DNA of 64,000 bases from Ruegeria sp. HKCCD4315 (GTDB lineage Bacteria > Pseudomonadota > Alphaproteobacteria > Rhodobacterales > Rhodobacteraceae), in the NCBI RefSeq assembly GCF_013112245.1, contig NZ_WVRN01000001.1, positions 1,368,501 to 1,432,500 on the forward strand, given 5' to 3'. Of this stretch, positions 37,443 to 46,431 are shown piece after piece. Made by a program: the position numbers and the translations under genes. Each line of letters starts with the position of its first letter. Within the stretch, counting starts at the first letter, position 1. The notes beneath the pieces are model-generated. The model was given only the letters and a program-made list of their open reading frames with translations, was not told the origin of the DNA and searched no databases.

Positions 37443-38018
37443 TTATGGAATGATGCGCGTGTATTTCGTGCCTTCGATGGTCGCGCCAAATTTCAGACCG
37501 GCCTGACCAAAGACCGCCGCCAGCACCGGCGAACGCAATGTTGTTGTGTCCGCAGACAAGGAATTCCCAGTTGCGTCAACCACATATCCAATGTCGGCTC
37601 CGGCTGTCCATCCGCTGGAACGGCGGAAATCATTCAACGCATCTTCGGTCATGAAGAACAGAACATGCGCATATTGCTGCGCCCCAAATTGCAGGCCGGC
37701 GGTCCCGGAAATTGCGGAATAGTAATCGACTGTCGCCCCGTTGATGCGCAGCGCGCCTTGGCCGTAGGCACCCCCAAAAATGATCAATCCGGCGTCGGTG
37801 ATCAGGGGCATAACCAACATCCCGTTGGCCTTGTTCACGATCTCAACCGTGTTGGGATACTTCGCGTACATCTCCGTCAGCGTGGCGTCGACGCGAGCGT
37901 CGATAGTAGCGGCGTTCGAATTGCCGACGCCGTTGCCGCAGGCGGTGGTCAAGGTCAGACCAGCCATGCCAAAGGCAAAGCCGCGACGGCTCAGTCGGGG
38001 GGAAGGGGAACTGCTCAT
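37443..38018 (-). CDS. YSC84-type lipid-binding lipoprotein, Tat signal
   Basis: A 191-residue protein with a combined signal: twin arginines in SRRGFAFGMAG (R11-R12) and a lipobox ending in Cys27 (LTTAC), suggesting a Tat-exported lipoprotein. The mature part is a YSC84 (SYLF-like) domain with GGAYGQGALRINGATVDYYS, FGAQQYAHVLFFMTEDALNDF and the closing VFGQAGLKFGATIEG. The domain binds phospholipids or phosphoinositides in eukaryotes; in bacteria the role is open. The start at 38018 is preferred because an upstream ATG adds residues ahead of a clear signal peptide. Confidence 0.86.
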   Translation of the reverse strand: MSSSPSPRLSRRGFAFGMAGLTLTTACGNGVGNSNAATIDARVDATLTEMYAKYPNTVEIVNKANGMLVMPLITDAGLIIFGGAYGQGALRINGATVDYYSAISGTAGLQFGAQQYAHVLFFMTEDALNDFRRSSGWTAGADIGYVVDATGNSLSADTTTLRSPVLAAVFGQAGLKFGATIEGTKYTRIIP

Positions 38019-38162
38019 GGTTTTTATATCTCTGTAACTGTGCCTGATGTGTCGGGTGATCCCGATCTTGCTGGCAAGGATACGCCGATTAGGGCGATGT
38101 GTCACGGGAAAGCTGCCGGAAGCAGCCTGTTTGTCGGCGAAAAATTGCGACTCTTTGGGGTT

Positions 38163-39161
38163 TTAGCCCTGAAGGATGCGTGCGACCTGCGGCGAGAAAT
38201 AGGTCAGAATGCCGTCACATCCCGCGCGCTTGAAAGCCAACAGACTTTCCAACATCACCTTGTCGCCGTCGATCCAGCCATTCTGCGCAGCCGCCTGGAT
38301 CATCGCATATTCGCCCGAGACCTGATAGGCGTAAGTCGGCGCGCCAAAGCTGTCTTTTACCCGGCGGCAAATGTCCAGGTAGGGCATGCCCGGCTTGATC
38401 ATCACCATATCCGCTCCCTCAGACAGGTCACGCTCGATCAGGCGCAGCGCTTCGTCCGAGTTGGCCGGGTCCATCTGATAGGTTTTCTTGTCACCGGTCA
38501 GCGCGCCAGAGGCCCCAACGGCATCACGGAAGGGGCCGTAGAATGCGCTCGCGTATTTCGCGGCATAGCTGAGGATCATGACGTTGTGGTGGCCAGCGCC
38601 CTCTAACGCGCGGCGCATTTCGCCAATCCGACCGTCCATCATGTCTGATGGGCCGATAATATCCGCTCCGGCCTCGGCCTGGGCAAGGGTCATTTTGACC
38701 AGTGCCTCGACGGTCTGATCATTCACGATCTCACCATCAACGACGTAACCGTCATGTCCGTTGATATTGTAGGGGTCCAGCGCCACGTCGGTCATCACGG
38801 CAATATCCGGTGCGGCAGATTTGATCGCCCGGACAGCGCGATTCGAAAGATTGTCTGGGTTCCATGCCTCGGCACAATCTTCGGTCTTCAGCGACGAATC
38901 CGTGTATGGAAAGATGCAAATCGCAGGAATTCCAAGCGCTTGTGCTTCGGTTGCGGCTTTGGCAATCAAATCAACCGACCGCCGCACGACACCCGGCATC
39001 GAAGGCACAGGTTCTTCGATCCCTTCGCCATCGCGCACGAAAACCGGCCAAATCAGGTCTTGTGTGGTCAGCGTATTTTCACGCACCAGCCCCCGAATTG
39101 CCTCGGACTGACGGGCCCGCCGAAAGCGGGTCAGGGGGTAGGGGGCAATGGTTGGTTTCAT
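38163..39161 (-). CDS. hemB: Delta-aminolevulinic acid dehydratase
   Basis: This enzyme condenses two 5-aminolevulinate molecules to porphobilinogen, the first common step of heme, chlorophyll and cobalamin synthesis. The 332-residue protein has the two active-site lysines in LSYAAKYASAFYGPFRDA and MVMIKPGMPYLDI. Where zinc enzymes have three cysteines, it reads DVALDPYNINGHDGYV, so it belongs to the magnesium- and potassium-dependent type. The gene is divergent from a small membrane protein gene and convergent with none. Confidence 0.96.
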   Translation of the reverse strand: MKPTIAPYPLTRFRRARQSEAIRGLVRENTLTTQDLIWPVFVRDGEGIEEPVPSMPGVVRRSVDLIAKAATEAQALGIPAICIFPYTDSSLKTEDCAEAWNPDNLSNRAVRAIKSAAPDIAVMTDVALDPYNINGHDGYVVDGEIVNDQTVEALVKMTLAQAEAGADIIGPSDMMDGRIGEMRRALEGAGHHNVMILSYAAKYASAFYGPFRDAVGASGALTGDKKTYQMDPANSDEALRLIERDLSEGADMVMIKPGMPYLDICRRVKDSFGAPTYAYQVSGEYAMIQAAAQNGWIDGDKVMLESLLAFKRAGCDGILTYFSPQVARILQG

Positions 39162-39280
39162 GGCGCGTTCTCCTTGAACATTCCAGCATTGGGTGGCATG
39201 AATTCACAAAGGTCTCAAGGGTATCAATGGACGCGCCGCCGCGATAAACCCCCCTGAGTTGTTTGAATAAAGGGTTGGGT

Positions 39281-39805
39281 TTGGACTGGTACTCTTCGAT
39301 TTTTGAACTCATCGACATGCGCAGTTTTTCGAATCTGTGGTACTGGATTGTGCTGGCGGTGGTCTGGTCGTCGGCAAGCCACTGGGTGATGGGCATTCCG
39401 TATGATCTGGTTGTACGCGCGCGACGGATCGGCGGGCAGGTCGAGGTCGATCTTTTGGACATCGTACGCATCAACACGAACCGAATTTTGCTGATCGTTG
39501 ACATGTCGGGTACCATCCTATTGGCTTTTGCAAGTTTCATGCTGACCGGTCTGGCGACACTGGGGTTTTATTACGACGTTGAATTTGCGCAGGCGGTTTT
39601 TTTGCTCATGTTTCCGATGATGCTGGTTCTTTTGGTGAATATCTCACAGGCCAGGCGTCTGCGTCGGCAGGAACTGACGCTTGAAACCGTCACCAAGACC
39701 ATTTCCCGCTGCCGTCTTTATACCCAGATCATCGGCATGATCTCGATACTGGTCACTTCGTTCTGGGGCATGTATCAGAACATTTCGATTGGCGTTCTGG
39801 GTTAG
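39281..39805 (+). CDS. Conserved membrane protein, function unclear
   Basis: A roughly 174-residue membrane protein starting at TTG in LDWYSSIFELIDMRSFSN; aaaggg lies 8 bases ahead. A second TTG at 39263 would add six residues. Four hydrophobic segments are seen: NLWYWIVLAVVWSSASHWV, ILLIVDMSGTILLAFASF, AVFLLMFPMMLVLLVNIS and IIGMISILVTSFWGMY. A basic loop, VVRARRIGGQVEVD, follows the first. From memory, close relatives in Rhodobacteraceae are labelled component of SufBCD complex; I cannot verify this and no suf genes are nearby. It precedes mfd by 22 bases. Confidence 0.75.
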   Translation: MDWYSSIFELIDMRSFSNLWYWIVLAVVWSSASHWVMGIPYDLVVRARRIGGQVEVDLLDIVRINTNRILLIVDMSGTILLAFASFMLTGLATLGFYYDVEFAQAVFLLMFPMMLVLLVNISQARRLRRQELTLETVTKTISRCRLYTQIIGMISILVTSFWGMYQNISIGVLG

Positions 39806-39826
39806 ACTTATCTGAAAGGCGAGGCG

Positions 39827-42800
39827 ATGAAGGCTCCGAACCACGTAACAGTTGGCGGCGCCCCTGAAGGGTTTGACGCACAACTTGTGCTGAACGAAAT
39901 CGCCCGCAGCAACGGGCCGGTGGCCCATGTCGCGCGTGACGACAAGCGGATGGAAGCGATGCGCGCTGCGCTGGCCTTCTTTGCCCCCGACATGCCGGTC
40001 TTTGTATTCCCCGGCTGGGATTGTCTGCCTTATGACCGTGTGTCGCCGAACGCGGATATTTCGGCGGCCCGGGTGGCCACATTGGCCGCTCTGGTCCACC
40101 AGATGCCGCAAAAATTCGTGCTGCTGACCACGCTGAATGCCGCCACCCAACGCGTGCCAGCGCGTGAGGTGCTGCGCGAGGCGGCGTTTACCGCAGGTGT
40201 TGATCAGCGCATCGACGAGACCGCTTTGCGAAACTTTCTGGTGCGCATGGGGTTCACCCAAAGCCCAACAGTGATGGAGCCCGGCGATTATGCCATTCGC
40301 GGGGGCATTATCGACATCTTCCCGCCGGGCGAATCCGGCCCCGTTCGTTTGGATCTATTCGGAGACGTTCTGGACGGCGCGCGCCGCTTTGATCCGGTGT
40401 CTCAGCGCACCACTGAAAAGCTGGATGTGGTTGAACTTGCACCTGTATCCGAGGTCATTCTGGACGAGGCCGCTATTACCCGGTTCCGCCAGAACTATCG
40501 CATCGAATTTGGCGCGGCAGGTACAGATGATCCGCTCTACGAGGCGGTCAGTGCGGGGCGCAAACATCAGGGCATCGAACATTGGCTGCCGTTTTTTCAC
40601 GACAAGCTTGAGACGCTGTTCGACTATCTGCCGGATGCCACGATCACCGTAGACGATCAGGTCACACCAGCACGTCTGGCGCGGTGGGATACGATTGCCG
40701 ATCAATATGAAACCCGTCGTCTGGCTTTGGAAAACCGGTCCCGCATGGACACGGTTTACAAACCCACCCCCCCGGGTCTGTTATACCTCGACGATGCCGC
40801 GTGGGAGGCTGCGGTCGCAGATCGCAGGGTTATGCAGTTCAGCCCCTTGCCGCAGGCTTCTGGTCCCGGTGTCATCGACGCAGGCGGGCGGATCGGGCGC
40901 AACTTTGCTCCAGAACGCCAGCAGGAGAACATTAGCCTGTTTGGCGCTTTGGCCAGCCACATCACATCCAAGCTCGACAAAGGCCCTGTGTTGATCGCCT
41001 CTTATTCAGAAGGTGCGCGCGAACGTCTGACCGGTTTGATCGAAGATGAAGGTCTGGCCGAGGCCATCCCGGTGACGAACGGCACCCGCATCGGCAAACG
41101 CGGCTTGCACCTTGCTGTTTGGGCACTGGAGCACGGGTTTGAAACCCCTGTCCTGACAGTCATCGCAGAACAGGACGTGCTGGGCGACCGCCTGATCCGC
41201 CAGCCCAAGAAGCGCCGCAAGGCCGAGAACTTCCTGACCGAGACCCAATCGCTGTCCCCCGGCGATCTGGTGGTGCATGTGGACCACGGGATCGGTCGTT
41301 ACATGGGGATGGAGGTCGTTACAGCTGCAGGCGCCGCGCACGAATGCCTGCTGCTGGAATACGCCGAGCAAGCCAAGCTGTACCTGCCGGTCGAAAATAT
41401 CGAACTTCTGTCGAAATACGGCCATGACGAAGGTTTGCTGGACCGTCTTGGTGGTGGTGCATGGCAGGCCAAGAAAGCCAAGCTGAAGGAACGCATCCGC
41501 GAGATGGCGGATAAGCTGATCCGCATCGCCGCTGAACGTGCCCTGCGTAAGGCTCCGGTGATGGACCCGCCGCCCCATGCGTGGGAAGAGTTCAGCGCGC
41601 GCTTCCCCTATCAGGAAACCGATGACCAGCTGCGGGCCATCTCGGACGTGATGGAAGACATGCATTCCGGCGCACCGATGGATCGCCTGATCTGCGGCGA
41701 CGTGGGCTTTGGCAAAACCGAGGTCGCCATGCGCGCGGCCTTTGTGGCAGCCATGTCGGGCGTGCAGGTGGCCGTCGTGGCACCCACAACACTTTTGGCC
41801 CGCCAACACGCGGCAAGCTTCAAGGAACGGTTCCGCGGCTTTCCGCTGGAAGTGCGGCAACTCTCGCGGTTTGTATCTGCGAAAGAGGCGCAGCAAACCC
41901 GTGATGGTCTGGCACGCGGAACGGTGGACATCGTGATCGGCACGCACGCGCTGCTAGCCAAGAACATCCGTTTCAACAATCTGGGCTTGCTGATCATCGA
42001 CGAGGAACAGCATTTCGGCGTGGGTCACAAAGAACGCCTGAAGCAACTGCGCAGTGACATTCACGTGCTGACCTTAACCGCGACTCCGATACCTCGGACG
42101 CTGCAATTATCGCTGACCGGCGTGCGCGATCTGTCGATCATTGGAACCCCTCCTATCGACCGCTTAGCCATCCGAACATATGTCAGCGAGTTCGATGCCG
42201 TCACGATCCGAGAGGCGCTGCTGCGTGAACACTATCGCGGTGGGCAGAGTTTCTATGTGGTGCCCCGTATTTCGGACCTGCCGGAGATTGAAGAGTTCCT
42301 GAAAAACCAACTGCCTGAACTGACCTATGTGGTGGCGCATGGTCAGATGGCCGCGGGCGAGCTCGACGACCGAATGAACGCGTTTTACGACGGCAAATAT
42401 GACGTGCTGCTGGCCACTACGATTGTGGAAAGCGGGCTCGATATTCCCACCGCAAACACAATGGTTGTTCACCGCGCGGATATGTTCGGTCTTGCGCAGC
42501 TCTATCAGATACGGGGCCGGGTGGGGCGGTCCAAGACGCGTGCCTATGCCTATCTGACCACCAAGCCGCGTCAGAAACTGACCGCTACGGCCGAAAAACG
42601 CCTGCGCGTTCTGGGCTCGCTGGATACGCTGGGGGCCGGGTTCACTCTGGCGTCGCAAGACCTGGACCTTCGCGGAGCAGGCAACCTTTTGGGTGAGGAA
42701 CAGTCCGGCCAGATGCGCGACGTGGGGTACGAGCTCTACCAATCCATGCTGGAAGAGGCGATTGCCAAGATCAAGGCAGGTGAGATGGAGGGGCTGTCGG

Positions 42801-43285
42801 ATGCCGACGATCAATGGGCCCCGCAGATCAATCTGGGCGTGCCGGTTCTGATCCCTGAAGACTACGTACCCGATCTGGATGTGCGCTTGGGCCTGTATCG
42901 CCGCCTGTCCTCGCTGTCGACTAAGGTGGAGCTGGAAGGGTTTGCTGCCGAACTGATCGACCGGTTCGGAAAACTGCCAAAAGAGGTCAACACTCTGATG
43001 CTGGTCGTTCGCATCAAGGCGATGTGCAAGCGCGCCGGGATTGCCAAGCTGGATGGCGGCCCGAAGGGCGCAACCATTCAGTTTCACAACGACAAGTTTG
43101 CCTCGCCACAGGGGCTGGTCGAATTCATCCAGAACCAGCGCGGTATGGCCAAGGTCAAAGACAACAAGATCGTGGTGAGGCGCGACTGGAAGAAAGACAG
43201 CGACAAGATCAAAGGGGCTTTCGCCATTGCCCGTGATCTGGCCGAAAAAGTGGTCGCGGTAAAGAAAAAGGCCAAGGCAGGTTGA
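39827..43285 (+). CDS. mfd: Transcription-repair coupling factor Mfd
   Basis: A 1152-residue DNA translocase that removes stalled RNA polymerase and recruits UvrA to lesions. In order it has the UvrB-homology N-terminal region (ending DLFGDVLDGARRFDPVSQRT), the polymerase-interacting CarD-like domain (SPGDLVVHVDHGIGRYMGM), the RecG-like helicase with Walker A CGDVGFGKTEVAMRA and DEEQHFGVGHKE, the motif VI block QLYQIRGRVGRSKTRAYAY, and the C-terminal TRCF domain. It is of full length for the family. The 3' end is followed by two copies of the intergenic repeat. Confidence 0.97.
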   Translation: MKAPNHVTVGGAPEGFDAQLVLNEIARSNGPVAHVARDDKRMEAMRAALAFFAPDMPVFVFPGWDCLPYDRVSPNADISAARVATLAALVHQMPQKFVLLTTLNAATQRVPAREVLREAAFTAGVDQRIDETALRNFLVRMGFTQSPTVMEPGDYAIRGGIIDIFPPGESGPVRLDLFGDVLDGARRFDPVSQRTTEKLDVVELAPVSEVILDEAAITRFRQNYRIEFGAAGTDDPLYEAVSAGRKHQGIEHWLPFFHDKLETLFDYLPDATITVDDQVTPARLARWDTIADQYETRRLALENRSRMDTVYKPTPPGLLYLDDAAWEAAVADRRVMQFSPLPQASGPGVIDAGGRIGRNFAPERQQENISLFGALASHITSKLDKGPVLIASYSEGARERLTGLIEDEGLAEAIPVTNGTRIGKRGLHLAVWALEHGFETPVLTVIAEQDVLGDRLIRQPKKRRKAENFLTETQSLSPGDLVVHVDHGIGRYMGMEVVTAAGAAHECLLLEYAEQAKLYLPVENIELLSKYGHDEGLLDRLGGGAWQAKKAKLKERIREMADKLIRIAAERALRKAPVMDPPPHAWEEFSARFPYQETDDQLRAISDVMEDMHSGAPMDRLICGDVGFGKTEVAMRAAFVAAMSGVQVAVVAPTTLLARQHAASFKERFRGFPLEVRQLSRFVSAKEAQQTRDGLARGTVDIVIGTHALLAKNIRFNNLGLLIIDEEQHFGVGHKERLKQLRSDIHVLTLTATPIPRTLQLSLTGVRDLSIIGTPPIDRLAIRTYVSEFDAVTIREALLREHYRGGQSFYVVPRISDLPEIEEFLKNQLPELTYVVAHGQMAAGELDDRMNAFYDGKYDVLLATTIVESGLDIPTANTMVVHRADMFGLAQLYQIRGRVGRSKTRAYAYLTTKPRQKLTATAEKRLRVLGSLDTLGAGFTLASQDLDLRGAGNLLGEEQSGQMRDVGYELYQSMLEEAIAKIKAGEMEGLSDADDQWAPQINLGVPVLIPEDYVPDLDVRLGLYRRLSSLSTKVELEGFAAELIDRFGKLPKEVNTLMLVVRIKAMCKRAGIAKLDGGPKGATIQFHNDKFASPQGLVEFIQNQRGMAKVKDNKIVVRRDWKKDSDKIKGAFAIARDLAEKVVAVKKKAKAG

Positions 43286-43295
43286 ATTGTGGGCG

Positions 43296-43359
43296 GGGGG
43301 CGCTGCCCCCGCTGCGCGTTCCGCGCATCTCCCCCGAGGTATTGACGGCCAGATGAAGG
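43296..43359. repeat. Intergenic repeat, copy C
   Basis: It begins with the palindromic hairpin gggggcgctgccccc (43296-43310), identical to 52986-53000, and ends gaggtattgacggccagatgaagg. This matches the minus-strand form of copies A and B in part, so it is a divergent copy in the opposite orientation to copy B, three bases away. Together the two form an inverted pair after mfd. Confidence 0.65.
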
Positions 43360-43362
43360 GCG

Positions 43363-43405
43363 GATCCCAGCTTCATCTGGCTAAAAATACCTCAGCCGGA
43401 GGCAT
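43363..43405. repeat. Intergenic repeat, copy B
   Basis: It matches copy A at 1426-1468 in 42 of 43 bases in the same orientation and ends in gccggaggcat. It lies between mfd and the minus-strand TPR gene, 25 bases from the TPR stop codon. Confidence 0.8.
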
Positions 43406-43429
43406 CGCGCGGCAGCGCGATCTATCCCA

Positions 43430-45088
43430 TTAGTCACGCATCGCAGCCTGCGCACAGAAGCAAGAGGCCGCCACCATTTGGTCGGCTCGGGCCAAGGCCA
43501 GGTCGAGCCGCTGTTTGATTTGGCGGATTTCTGTCGCTTCCTTCCTCGCTGCGAGGCAATCGTGTAACCCCTTCAGGCTCCACACATTGTCGGGGTGGAT
43601 CGAGGCGCGGCTGAGGCTTCCGCCCAAGCCCAGATCTTCGCGATAAACCTCTTCGGCCTCGGCGACGTGGCCTTGTTCGAAAAGCAAAGCGCCAAGCGCG
43701 TGGCGGGTGGGCTGCATCCAGCCCCAGGGTTCGTCATAGGGCAGGGTGTCGTCCAACTCGACTGATTGACGCAAATGAGCAAAAGCAATCTCGAAGTGGC
43801 CTTTGCGATATTCGATCTCGCCGCGCAGCATTTCCCGGGCAATCTCCAGCAGGTCGATCACGCGGTTGTTGTGCAGCCTGCGGGTTTCGGGAACGCATTC
43901 CTTGGCTGCGAGAAACAGGTTCTCTTCAGCTTCGGCGTGGATGATATCTCCCGTAGCGGCATGCGCGATGGCACGGGCGTAGTGGGTCGTGGCCGTCAGG
44001 GTGCGGTACAGGTCCGGATCTGAGGGCAGGTCCAGCGCTTTCGCCTCTTCCCAGCGGCCAAACCGGATCAGGATGTGTGGCCCCATGGACATGTAGCTTT
44101 CGAAGAAATCCGCCATGGGCGGGCTTTCGATACGCAGCATTTCTTCGGGCGTTGTTTCCCAAAGGCCCTGATTGGCGCGCAGGGCGGGTTCGATCTGTCC
44201 CAGAAACAGGGCGCCGTAGATTGCAAAATGGTAGTTGTGCTGACGATAGCCAGTGTAGATGTTGAACGCACCTTCGCGTTCGTAATACTTCAAGTCAGCT
44301 TCCGAGGCTTTTTCGTTCCAGTGCACCACATTTTGGTAATGGCCGCACAGCACATCAATATGGGTTGGCATATGCACCAGATGCCCCGCATCCGGTACTA
44401 AAGTGCGCAGTATATCCCCGGCTTTCAAAGCTTTTTCAGGCGTGGGCGACATCTCCATCAGGTGGACATAGAGGTGCAGCAGGCCAGGGTGTGTCATGGC
44501 GGCTGGATCGTTGGCCATGGCCCATTCCAGCACGTCTTGGGCTTCACGTGTGGCTGCGCCTTCGGCGGGTTGGCCGGTTTTCAGATCCCACATCTGCCAA
44601 GGGGTCAGGTTCAGCAACGCTTCGACATAGACCGTGCGCAGGTCGAGGTGCTCTTGATGCGCCGCAAACGCCGCCCGCATTGCGTCGGCAAAGTCATGGT
44701 CCCACTGGTGCATGTCTTCGATTGGGTCGGGTTGCGGGTAGCGCGCGGGAAGGGCATGGATCAGAGCTTGCTCAACAGGCGTGCAGGTATCGGCATAGTC
44801 CAATGCCTTCTGCATTGCATCATGGGCCAGCGTAAGTGCCTTTTTTCGCCCTCGCTCATCCTGCAAGTCCCATGGCAAGTTATAATTGGGACCTGCCGCG
44901 TAGGCGACGCCCCAATGGGCCATGGCGCATTTGGGGTCATGCTCGACCGCGCGTTGAAAACACGCAACGGCTTCTTCGTGGTTGTACCCGTAGGTCCAGT
45001 TCAAGCCACGGTCGAACCAACGCTGCGCCTCTGGGTTCGTCGTTGAAACCGGGCAGGTGTATGTGCCCAGATCGTAATAATCACTCAT
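43430..45088 (-). CDS. TPR repeat protein
   Basis: A 552-residue soluble protein with tetratricopeptide-type helices, for example WTYGYNHEEAVACFQRAVEHDPKCAMAHWGVAYAAG (about 31-67) and ALLFEQGHVAEAEEVYREDLGLGG (about 470-495). A central region has HMPTHIDVLCGHYQNVVHWNEKASEAD. No signal peptide or membrane segment is seen. The function is not known; TPRs usually mount protein partners. The ribosome binding site is inside the 3' arm of a hairpin (45094-45139) that also fits as a terminator of the upstream exporter gene. Confidence 0.85.
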   Translation of the reverse strand: MSDYYDLGTYTCPVSTTNPEAQRWFDRGLNWTYGYNHEEAVACFQRAVEHDPKCAMAHWGVAYAAGPNYNLPWDLQDERGRKKALTLAHDAMQKALDYADTCTPVEQALIHALPARYPQPDPIEDMHQWDHDFADAMRAAFAAHQEHLDLRTVYVEALLNLTPWQMWDLKTGQPAEGAATREAQDVLEWAMANDPAAMTHPGLLHLYVHLMEMSPTPEKALKAGDILRTLVPDAGHLVHMPTHIDVLCGHYQNVVHWNEKASEADLKYYEREGAFNIYTGYRQHNYHFAIYGALFLGQIEPALRANQGLWETTPEEMLRIESPPMADFFESYMSMGPHILIRFGRWEEAKALDLPSDPDLYRTLTATTHYARAIAHAATGDIIHAEAEENLFLAAKECVPETRRLHNNRVIDLLEIAREMLRGEIEYRKGHFEIAFAHLRQSVELDDTLPYDEPWGWMQPTRHALGALLFEQGHVAEAEEVYREDLGLGGSLSRASIHPDNVWSLKGLHDCLAARKEATEIRQIKQRLDLALARADQMVAASCFCAQAAMRD

Positions 45089-45093
45089 CGAAA

Positions 45094-45139
45094 AACCTCC
45101 CCGCAGCCTGGGCTTAGGGTAGCGTGTTTCGGGGAGGTT
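45094..45139 (-). promoter_or_regulatory. Hairpin covering the TPR gene ribosome binding site
   Basis: A perfect 10-bp stem (45094-45103 with 45130-45139) with a 26-base loop on the minus strand. Its 3' arm CGGGGAGGTT contains the likely ribosome binding site 8 bases before the ATG at 45088. A T run follows the stem, so it may act as a terminator for the exporter gene or block TPR translation. Confidence 0.6.
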
Positions 45140-45146
45140 GCACAGA

Positions 45147-46355
45147 TCAGGCTGGCAGTCGCTGTTCCACCCGGCCCATATGCAGCATCAGGCCGAAAGC
45201 CAGAACACACATGGTCAGGATACCAAATGTCAAAGGAGCAATTGACCCATCGAACAGCAATCCGATCGGCGCGGCAATTGCTGCGGCCAACACTGTTGAA
45301 ATCGATCCAATGACCGATGCCGCCATTCCGGCAATGTGCCCCATCGGTTCCATCGCGATGGCGTTCAGGTTGCCGATCGTGATGCCTGCCATGAAGAAAA
45401 CCATGGTTTGCCAAAAGACGAACAGCGCAAATGACGTTGTTGGAGACAGGTTGGTCATGTTCAGGAGAATGACCATTGATGTAATTGCGATCTGAGCGCC
45501 AAAGGCAAATGTCACCATCCGCCGCATTCCGACGCGCACCACCAACGCGGCGTTCAGCAGGCTGGCCGAGCCAGACATCAGAGCGACAAAGCCGAACCAA
45601 AAGGGAAAGCTATCGGCCCGGCCGTGGATCACATCATAGACCGGCTGTACCATGGTCAGCATGGTGAACAGCATTCCCATGCACAGGGTTTGTACAAGGA
45701 TCGACAGGCGCACTGTTGGATGGGCAAACATCTCTTGCACAGCGGCGATCATCAGGGGCAGGCGGAAGGGGCGGCGATTTTCGACAGCGAGAGACTCGGG
45801 CAGACGAACGCTCATCCAGCCGACGACAATAAGCGCAAACAAGATGAACGAAACAAAGATACCGCGCCAGCCAAACAAAGCGATGACACCTGCGCCTAGC
45901 ATCGGTGCGATGGCAGGGACCAGTGTGAAGATCATCATCGCAATCGAGATGATGCGGGCCATCTCACGCCCGGAATAGAGATCCCTGATGATGGCCATGG
46001 CGACCACACGCGGACCAGCGGCTCCCAGACCCTGCACAACGCGCGCAATCAGTACCAGTTCCAGCGATGAACTCGCCCATGCAACCGCAGATGCCGCGAT
46101 ATACAAAAGTGCGCCACCAAAGATCACCGGCTTGCGTCCCAGCGCGTCCGAGATCGGGCCGGTAAAGAATGTGCCGATCCCCATGCCCAACACAAAGGAC
46201 GTCAGGATCAACTGCGCCCGGTTAATATCATCGGGGCTAAGCTGCGCGCCGATTTCTGGCAGGGCGGGCAGCATTGAATCGATCGAAAAGGCGATGGTAG
46301 CGAACATCATTGCGACCAAAGCAATGAACTCCGCCTTCGACATGCGGTTGGCCAT
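45147..46355 (-). CDS. Bcr/CflA-type multidrug exporter
   Basis: A 402-residue MFS drug:proton antiporter of the Bcr/CflA (TCR12) family with about twelve helices. The family start EFIALVAMMFATIAFSIDSMLPALPEIG and the loop between helices 2 and 3, GPISDALGRKPVIFGGALLY, carry the motif-A pattern. ARVVQGLGAAGPRVVAMAIIRD in helix 4-5 is typical of drug exporters. The substrate is unknown. It is the third gene of a minus-strand run with dsbA-like and acyl-CoA ligase genes upstream and the TPR gene downstream. Confidence 0.9.
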   Translation of the reverse strand: MANRMSKAEFIALVAMMFATIAFSIDSMLPALPEIGAQLSPDDINRAQLILTSFVLGMGIGTFFTGPISDALGRKPVIFGGALLYIAASAVAWASSSLELVLIARVVQGLGAAGPRVVAMAIIRDLYSGREMARIISIAMMIFTLVPAIAPMLGAGVIALFGWRGIFVSFILFALIVVGWMSVRLPESLAVENRRPFRLPLMIAAVQEMFAHPTVRLSILVQTLCMGMLFTMLTMVQPVYDVIHGRADSFPFWFGFVALMSGSASLLNAALVVRVGMRRMVTFAFGAQIAITSMVILLNMTNLSPTTSFALFVFWQTMVFFMAGITIGNLNAIAMEPMGHIAGMAASVIGSISTVLAAAIAAPIGLLFDGSIAPLTFGILTMCVLAFGLMLHMGRVEQRLPA

Positions 46356-46363
46356 GAAGCACT

Positions 46364-46401
46364 CCTAACCCGTTCGCGCTATCACGGAGGATCAGGTTAG
46401 G
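46364..46401 (-). promoter_or_regulatory. Hairpin overlapping the exporter gene ribosome binding site
   Basis: A 7-bp perfect stem (46364-46370 with 46395-46401) with a 24-base loop. On the minus strand the 3' arm GGTTAGG runs into AG, so the AGGAG ribosome binding site 8 bases before the ATG at 46355 is partly inside the stem. The layout repeats that at 45094-45139. Confidence 0.45.
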
Positions 46402-46431
46402 CCAGACTGGAAATTCGCACAGACCTCTGTG

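Noticed and set aside
41006..41947. A 313-codon minus-strand open frame inside mfd
   Set aside because: Antisense shadow of mfd, with histidine- and cysteine-rich composition typical of such frames.
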